From Lutjanus erythropterus (taxonomy: Eukaryota; Chordata; Actinopteri; Lutjaniformes; Lutjanidae): a DNA stretch of 64,000 nucleotides. Both the position numbers and the translations under genes were made by a program. Of this stretch, positions 57,848-64,000 are shown one piece after another. Numbering within the stretch: the stretch's first letter is position 1; each line of letters opens with the position of its first letter. The notes beneath the pieces were generated by a model that saw only the letters and a list, made by a program, of their open reading frames with translations, searched no databases and was not told where the DNA came from. Location of the stretch: the NCBI GenBank assembly GCA_020091685.1, contig CM034599.1:2573641-2637640 (forward strand), written 5' to 3'.

Positions 57848-57990
57848 ATATGTTAAAGGAGAAATCTGTAATATTTTTACTGTAATAAGTCTTAAAGTGA
57901 CTGTGAGATGTCATCAGAGATTAAGGAAACATGCTTCTCCGCCTCACTACAGCCTTGGTGTCCTTTAAAATTTCCGTTCCAGGCCGGAAT
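57848..57990 (+). mobile_element. Possible TTAA-type MITE fragment
   Basis: GTTAAAGGAGAAATCTGTAA at the left, and wording AAGGAAACATGCTTCTCCGC before TGTCCTTTAAA, resemble a teleost repeat as I recall it. The TTAA at both ends is suggestive, but the inverted ends are poor. Confidence 0.35.
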
Positions 57991-58420
57991 AACTGTTTCT
58001 GGTTGCCCATTTCGCATTAATTACAGTTCAAATTAATGCTGAATCTTTGCCGAATGAGTGTCTGTTTATGAGCTGTGAGAAATCATTAATAATCTTTTAG
58101 AAGAAATAGAAGTTCATAATGGTTTAATTGAGCAACATGTTAATGGTGTCTGGCAGGTTGTAAGGCAGGCAGTAACTGAACTCCTGCTACAGACTGTGTA
58201 TTTTTAGAGCAGTGTGCTTTTGTTTTCAGGATAATGGGTTTAACTGAACAGACAACTGACAGTTATAAACAGCTGATCAACTTATGGTGCAGGACTCATC
58301 CGCGCTTGTTATGGTCAAATTATAAGTTTACACTCCTTCTGACCTTCCCCGAGTCTGGGGGAGGAGTGGGCGGGGAGAAAAACACGCGTCAACCTTAGAT
58401 TTTATGGGAATTCAATCTAT
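57991..58420. promoter_or_regulatory. Candidate conserved non-coding element
   Basis: CGCATTAATTACAGTTCAAATTAATG-type homeodomain-rich sequence (shown partly: CGCATTAATTACAGTTC) and AGAAATCATTAATAATC in complex repeat-free context. Appearance only. Confidence 0.38.
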
Positions 58421-58599
58421 TTAATATACCATCTCTGGCTGCAGCTTCCTATTTGGACTGCAGGACTCATTACTGGATGCCCAGTTGTTACTTTAAATAC
58501 ATTGCGTGGACAGAAAATTCTTTTCATTAACTGTTGTCAAGTGTCATTTCCAGTACTTTCAGAGTTTTGGTTGTGGTCTCACTTGAACTATTGGCCACA

Positions 58600-58760
58600 T
58601 TGCCCCCTTGACCGGTGCCTCCATTTCATCCGGCTCTGTAAGCTTTCAGAAAACGTGCAGAAATGCAGACAAAATGATCTCAGAGTTTGGACAGAGGCTC
58701 CATCTGTATCAGTATGCATATCTAACGTTGAGCATAAATGAGCTTTACTGTGTAACAGGA
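58600..58760 (+). repeat. Within-window interspersed repeat, copy 1
   Basis: CTTTCAGAAAACGTGCAGAA, CAAAATGATCTCAGAGTTTG and TATCTAACGTTGAGCATAAA align with 59695-59830. The class is unknown. Confidence 0.65.
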
Positions 58761-59327
58761 CCCCCATTTAATCACATTTTCACCCCCACTCTCTGCAACT
58801 TTCTCCTTCAGCGTTCGGTGGATTGTTTTGACCAACACAGCAGCCTCTCCAAGCAACACACCCAGCTCAAGTAACAGGCAGGGGAGAAAGCAAACACAGA
58901 GTCCATGCCAGCTCATCCCCCTCTCTACATCTCACCGCTTCCTCCTTGTCTAACTTTGCCAAAGTCCTTGGAACTTGCCAAATCCGGTCATGCCTGCTTA
59001 GCTTGCTGGACTGATTGTGCCAGAAAAGAAAATAAGACACAGATGTATACAAACTCTTGGTGGTGCCAGTGGAGAGACAGCTAATGGCTTCATCTCGACC
59101 CTCCCATTGTAGCCGGGCACAGGTGGGGATAATTAGAGATCGCTCTCTCCGCTCAAAGTCGATTCTTTTCCAGTTGTGACAACCGAAAGGAGGCTAGGAT
59201 GCTAGGCTACGCACCCTCCCATCATCAACCTCCTTACCCCCATCACAACCTCACTAAGAACAACAAAACGTCATCCATACAGCTCAAGGGCATCAGATTC
59301 ATTTCAGAAATGGGGGAGCCAAAAAGT

Positions 59328-59328
<1 letters not shown>
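58761..59328. promoter_or_regulatory. Non-coding, candidate conserved block at 59060-59200
   Basis: GGGGATAATTAGAGATCGCT and CATTGTAGCCGGGCACAGG lie in complex sequence. No exon supported. Confidence 0.3.

Positions 59329-59366
<38 letters not shown>
59329..59366. repeat. (GT)n microsatellite
   Basis: About 17 GT units with one TATG interruption at the start. Confidence 0.95.
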
Positions 59367-59367
<1 letters not shown>

Positions 59368-59509
59368 ACATTTGATTGGTGTGACAATGTCCTCTGTGAT
59401 TGGATTAAAATGTAAATATATGTAATAAAACATTTTGGATTTTGTTGCCTCAACCCCCCACCAGCCTCTGTTGCTTAGCTGCACTATTTTGGAGGAAGCT
59501 CAATTTTCT

Positions 59510-59860
59510 ATGTAATCAGTAAAACTCAATGAATGAAAGTTGTTTGGCTAGTTCCCTGCTACTGCACTACATGCAATACATGCAATCACACACATAAAAA
59601 ATAAACTAAACTAAACAAATTACAATAACAAAGGCATGGGGTGGGGGCTGGGGTGGGTTAACAAAACTTGACCCATGCAGGACTCTGATCGGTGGTACCA
59701 CATCACTAAACTTTCAGAAAATGTGTACAAAAATGGATGAAATGATCGCAGGTATGAACAGAAGACTCTGTCCTCTCCGTATCTAACTCAGAGCATAAAT
59801 TAGTCTCAACAGTTAATTGATTGCGCAACAGTTTTGGGATTTTACTTTTGCCTTGGTGTA
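59510..59860 (+). repeat. Within-window interspersed repeat, composite copy 2
   Basis: 59517-59600 (AAAACTCAATGAATGAAAGT, ACATGCAATACATGCAATCA) aligns with 61396-61480. 59695-59830 (CTTTCAGAAAATGTGTACAA, GTATCTAACTCAGAGCATAA) aligns with 58635-58745. The two modules are adjacent here and separate elsewhere, so this copy likely preserves the original order of one element. A G-rich spot lies at 59638-59658. Confidence 0.6.
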
Positions 59861-60400
59861 GCTCAAATGTTTAAAAGGAGCAAAGCTGTATATCAAAAAG
59901 TGGGCATGCAGACTCACACGTATTGCTCAGGAGCCTATGGTCGCAACTTAAAAAAATGTGGGACAGGGGAGTAAAGTGAGGGGCCAATGGTCCCTCGGCC
60001 CCCCCTACTTCCGGCGTCATTGATACAGCTTCTCCTTTATAGTCAGTGACACCACTGGACCCTGCCTATACCGGTGGTTTGTGTTGGCAACAATGGAGGA
60101 AACTCTGAGCTTTCCAAACAGACACCAAGAAACATCCCATTGGAAAGAAAAAGCTCCTTAGCAGACCTTCTCCTGTCAGGCCGGGCTGTGTCACAGCAGT
60201 GGAAGAAGCACAGAAAAACCCCAGGCAGAGGGACTCTGGGAGTGTTTCATAGCCAAGACTAATCTACTGCTCAAAACAGCTCAAGCTCGGTAGACATAAA
60301 AAGTAAAAAAAAATGTCAAGAAATGTAATGTTTTTCAGCCTTTGGAAATCGAATACCTTCAAGTGCACCGTGAAAAACAGTTAGGTGTCTCAATCCAGAT
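59861..60400. other. Non-coding stretch
   Basis: Includes GGTCCCTCGGCCCCCCCTAC (near 59990), which is repeat-like. No gene recognised. Confidence 0.35.
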
Positions 60401-60760
60401 TGCTGCCTCATTTAATAATTTATGTTCCCGAACTCCAGATGTTTGAATGAGCTCCAGAGTGTGACCTCTGTCCTCTCTCTGGGAGACTCGTAATGAAATA
60501 ATCCCGCATGAGCAATTCCTGATGCAAAGCGGAGCGCTATCATATAGCCCCCGTGTGCTTCAAAAGGCTCGAAAAGCCCTTTTTCCTCCGTTAGCCTGAG
60601 TGACAGCAGAGAGACATGTGTCTTCAGATGAGAGGAGGCGAGTCTCATTACGCCGTATTTGGTTGACACTGAGTGATTCAAGTGTTCCTGGACAATTCAG
60701 ACACACTGATATAAAACACATTAAATGTCTTTCACAGCACTTTACCTGACACTGTTCATC
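60401..60760. promoter_or_regulatory. Candidate conserved non-coding element
   Basis: Complex repeat-free sequence (CTCGTAATGAAATAATCCCG, GCGCTATCATATAGCCCCCG). The overlapping 89- and 69-codon minus-strand frames disagree. Appearance only. Confidence 0.35.
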
Positions 60761-60871
60761 TACGCTCATCTGTTATCCCTGACGAGCCGGCTTTTGTCGC
60801 TTGCTGCTTCAAGTCTGGGATCAGGACTGTGGTGAGCAGTGAGTAAAAAGGAGCTGTAATGAAATACACAC

Positions 60872-60890
60872 AATAAATAAATAAATAAAT
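60872..60890. repeat. (AAAT)n microsatellite
   Basis: Four to five AATA units. Confidence 0.85.
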
Positions 60891-61389
60891 TTGAGATCTT
60901 AAGATGAGAAATATCAAATCTCTCTTTGAGTTTGGATTTCAAAGACAATTTGCAACTTTTATGTTGCAAAAAGAAGAGTATAATTTAGCTCTATCCTGGT
61001 GCTTTAATGCCAAAAAATGGAAATAAACAGCAGGCATGAGAGGATGTATACTTCTGTCAAATTTGATCGACCACATGCAGATAAAATCAAACATATATTG
61101 CAATCTTAGCTGATACATATGGGTGTCTAACAAGGTAAACCTGCCTAAAAATTATATTTTTTGTTGCCTAGTAATACAATCTGACAGAGCATAATATTAT
61201 TTTGACATCCTGCATTTACAAAAGAGCAGTAACACAGGCAGGCATGTGTATGATGTACAGTTGCTCTTCTGTAGGAGTGACAGGTACAGAAACGTGATGA
61301 CACAGTGAACTGAGCAACCTGAGAGACAATCACTGTGACTATGACAATCTGCAGCTCAGTCAGGATGAAGAGGAGCTCCGTCTTCTACC
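60891..61389. other. Non-coding stretch
   Basis: AT-rich, nothing recognised. Confidence 0.4.
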
Positions 61390-61500
61390 AGAAAAAACTC
61401 AATGAATGAAAGTTGTCTGACTAGTTTACAAGTATTGCACTATTTCACACTATGTGGCAATGCAATTCATGCAATCATAATAAAACTAAAAACTAAAAAA
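61390..61500 (+). repeat. Within-window interspersed repeat, copy 3
   Basis: AAAAAACTCAATGAATGAAA, GTTGTCTGACTAGTTTACA and TGCAATTCATGCAATCATAA align with 59510-59600. Confidence 0.65.
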
Positions 61501-62269
61501 AATAAACTATTACTTCCAAAAGAAACTGCATTCTCTGTATTAGTCACTTACGTTTAAAGTGAAGCTTTGTCACTTTGTCAGACTGGGAGAATTATCAAAA
61601 ACCAACAAACCGAAGTCAGCACCCCGGAACCGACACTTGTAAGTCCGCAGTCAGAAATTGTTAGCTTATGTCTCTCCTCTTTGACATCGAGGCGTTGATC
61701 CTCATTCTTGCTGCAAAGACTTTGAGAGGTGAGAGTGAGGCGAGGATAGAGATACGGCGGAGGCGGTGATAGGGCAGGTGAGCGGAGAGGATGCCAAGCC
61801 CAGTGGTCAGCGGGTAACAGGGAGAGGGCGGCTGTCACATCCTGCTGACTTAGCCAAGACAGATGAGACAATCAGCAACCCAAGGCCTGGACAGTTCTTC
61901 AACCCTGCCTGCATCCTGTGTTTGAGGGCAGCTTTCCACAACATCTCAAAGCTGAACTCACCTTTCACTCTGCTGCAACGTAGAGGTGAGGCCACTGTTC
62001 GGGAATGTTCTCGACATCTGTGATGGACTATGTTGGTGAAGCTAACATTAATTCTAAGACAGCTAAATACATTTTTTAAATTATAAAAATGGATCAAATG
62101 ACTATCTGTAAAGTTATTAGTAGAGTATGAGTTCCTCTTAGCTCTATGAAATCTTAAATATCTGTGAGATCAATGTTTTGGTTTTCTGGCCTGCAGCTTT
62201 ACTGTATTGGTTGACTCCCACCGCTCTTATTGTGGTGCCTTTGAATGGAATTTGTGAGCTTGCAACTAC
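61501..62269. other. Non-coding stretch, GC-balanced middle
   Basis: 61590-62030 is GC-balanced and open for 85-97 codons on both strands in overlapping registers, with no family features. It may be conserved DNA or decayed repeat. No exon called. Confidence 0.3.
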
Positions 62270-62545
62270 AATTTAATTTAGCAGACGATTTTATGCAAAG
62301 CAACGTACATCTGAGAGCTGATACAACGTAAGCAAGGATCTAGTCAGGAAAGGACAAAACGAGTAGTTGCCATGAAGAAAAAGTCTGATAGGATGGAGGT
62401 GCCTACAGGCAGTGCAAGTGGAAATGCATAAGATGCATTGGATTTTTTTGGTAGCATGTTCCACCACTGGGGAGCCACAAACTGGAGTCTAGCTAGCAAG
62501 TTTGTGCCCTGTTGTGGGACGTTGTGTACATGATAAGCTTTCATA
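62270..62545 (+). repeat. Teleost interspersed repeat fragment
   Basis: TTTAGCAGACGATTTTATGC, AAGCAACGTACATCTGAGAG, AGCAAGGATCTAGTCAGGAA and GTAGCATGTTCCACCACTGG are in the order I recall for a widespread fish repeat (LINE-linked or SINE-like, class uncertain). Confidence 0.55.
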
Positions 62546-62824
62546 TTTAAGTGGCTAAGTCACGAGAACATGGGCGCTCCTGAAGAATTTAGCTGCTTAA
62601 GAACCAAACTGTTTTCTCAGGAGTTGATGGAGACCAAAAAATGAGTCTTAATTGGATTTAAGAGTAATATTAATAGCCATTATTTGTCAGATACACAACT
62701 ACAAGTAAATGCTAATGTTGCTCCCTGTCCACTGGATGTGTAAAGACAGTTTTTTCCTAACACGACACATTGATAAGTGTAATAGGCCCTAAGTACGCTA
62801 TGCAAGTCACATGACTACAAAAGT

Positions 62825-63310
62825 GTGGTTAACATTGTGAAGCAGTTGGTTAGGTTTCAGCAACAAAGCTGCAAGGTTAAGGCTGCTACAAGGAGATTTA
62901 TCTGGCTATGAATAAGTCTCAGTTTATATGACCTACAGAAGCAAACAAGACCATCCATGAAAAGATCGTCTGTTTCTGTATAGTTTTTGCCTGTCTCTGG
63001 ATCAGATTTCCCGTTTCCTGATTTAGTTGAGACATTAGAAACTGTGTGTTTAAATAATTCAATGTTCAGAACAAAAACCTCTCGGATCGAGGTCCTGTGT
63101 TTGTCTGAACCATCGGTCCACCCCACCTACTCTATATGCAGATTTTGCTCTTTACTACTCCTTTCATAATTACTAAAGTGACTGTCGCTGCCAAACAAAC
63201 GTGAATATGGGTCGTAATAAGCTGCGTGCACAGACAAACCTATAGAGCTGTTTTTCAGATGAAGATGACATGTCTCTATAGCAATCTTACATGGTAAATA
63301 AATGTCTGTG
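62825..63310 (+). repeat. Composite repeat copy related to 24.3 kb and 50.8 kb
   Basis: GGTTAGGTTTCAGCAACAAA (62850) matches the TTAGGTTTAGG family. CTCAGTTTATATGACC...CAAACAAGACCATCCATG matches 50810-50860 in hAT-like copy 2. TGAATATGGGTCGTAATAAG with following GCTGCGTGCACAGAC matches 24645-24690. The order suggests a decayed relative of those elements. Confidence 0.5.
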
Positions 63311-64000
63311 TTGACTTTTTGCCTTGTTCTGCTGCTCAAACAAAATCAGTTATTGCTGCGCTAATATTGAATGTAAATATAACATTTTAATAAGTAATTT
63401 TTTTGTTGTTGTTGTCCTGAAAACTAAAATAACATGTTAAATGTTGTCAACAGAAAATCTTGAGTTCTTTTCTCAGAGTCCTCTGTAGCACAGCACAGGA
63501 GGTTGCTTTTCTTTCAGCGGTAAAGCAGAGTGAAATACTGGTGGCAGCATGTAAACCTTAGACATGAGTGGAGGTATTATAAGCAAGGTGTTCATGGGTA
63601 ATGTAGTCTTAATTTTGATTAACGCTAACATCAATAAAGGTGGTGTGCGACAGGAGCAACCAATCATCTGGACCGTTGTCTCATTTGTTTGTGGTAATTA
63701 TACCAAGATGTCACATTTAATTTGACAATGACATATTGATGTTTAAGAAGACAACACTCTGCACCTTTAAGCAGATTCAGATGTTTTGCCGACTACTTGC
63801 AAGACGTCCAGTTTTACTGCTGCTAATGATGACCTTAGTATGTCCCAAATTTAAGAAAAAAAAAGAAGAAAAAATAAGTTCTGGAGCGTGTGTGTGTCTC
63901 TGTGTGTGTCAAAAATTTCCTAAAGACCATGCTGGACCCCAGGCCAGCTTCCAGCCTCTCTCCTAATTGCATTGATTTTTAGCTCAGTAAATCTAGCTGT
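63311..64000. other. Non-coding stretch to window end
   Basis: GTT-rich spot at 63400-63415, A-rich spot at 63852-63876 and a short GT run near 63886-63908. No gene or repeat family recognised. Confidence 0.4.

Noticed and set aside
1-64000. tRNA, rRNA or spliceosomal RNA genes
   Set aside because: I looked for GGTTCRANNCC-type B boxes and typical snRNA starts. Single partial matches (for example GGTTCAAAC at about 56678) lacked a matching A box or cloverleaf.

Overview
The window looks like nuclear DNA of a ray-finned fish, most likely a spiny-rayed (percomorph) teleost. It is AT-rich and has no bacterial-style gene packing. No open frame of convincing length shows domain structure. It is studded with vertebrate-type microsatellites (CA/GT, TA, AAT, poly-A/T). 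It also carries short interspersed elements whose sequences I recognise from memory as common in teleost introns and intergenic DNA: TTAA-flanked piggyBac-like MITEs, hAT-type MITEs, foldback palindromes, L2-type LINE scraps, and the repeat starting GGGCTGCAACTA. I cannot name the species or the locus.

There is no confident protein-coding gene. It is best read as one long intron or an intergenic desert. Two short minus-strand stretches have exon-like codon use with splice or poly(A) signals (42478-42701 and 30916-31098) and are listed as weak candidates. The only recognisable protein relics are a hAT transposase scrap (51863-52174) and two homologous reverse-transcriptase scraps (32229-32312 and 34455-34560).

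Layout: 1-4500 mostly plain sequence with one short repeat carrying a CTCF-like core and a CAGC microsatellite. 4500-7150 conserved-element-like sequence and a G-rich tract. 7385-8944 repeat remnants. 8945-10080 conserved-element-like. 10235 a long CA microsatellite. 12490-15900 repeats, including a perfect 19-bp hairpin and a piggyBac-like element with a long imperfect palindrome. 16640-17700 conserved-element-like. 18150-21850 several repeats around a conserved-looking block. 22500-26400 GT tracts, conserved-looking blocks and a repeat copy at 24.3-24.7 kb. 26679-27097 a foldback element abutting a long TA tract. 28494-28925 a tandemly duplicated repeat. 30245-34560 TTAA MITEs, the 30.9 kb exon candidate and LINE scraps. 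34780-36500 conserved-looking. 38511-39848 and 50662-51768 two diverged copies of one hAT-like element. 41158 repeat. 42.5 kb exon candidate. 46106-47295 a DNA element with inverted ends. 47500-50640 mixed. 51769-52286 hAT remnant. 52500-53000 conserved-looking. 55112-55950 a hAT-like MITE containing a minisatellite. 56-62 kb conserved-looking blocks alternating with repeats that recur within the window.

The conserved-element calls rest only on how the sequence reads (balanced composition, homeodomain-type AT motifs, no repeat character, long uninterrupted complexity). They need cross-species alignment. I saw no new biological system. The most notable material is transposon architecture and the two possible exons.
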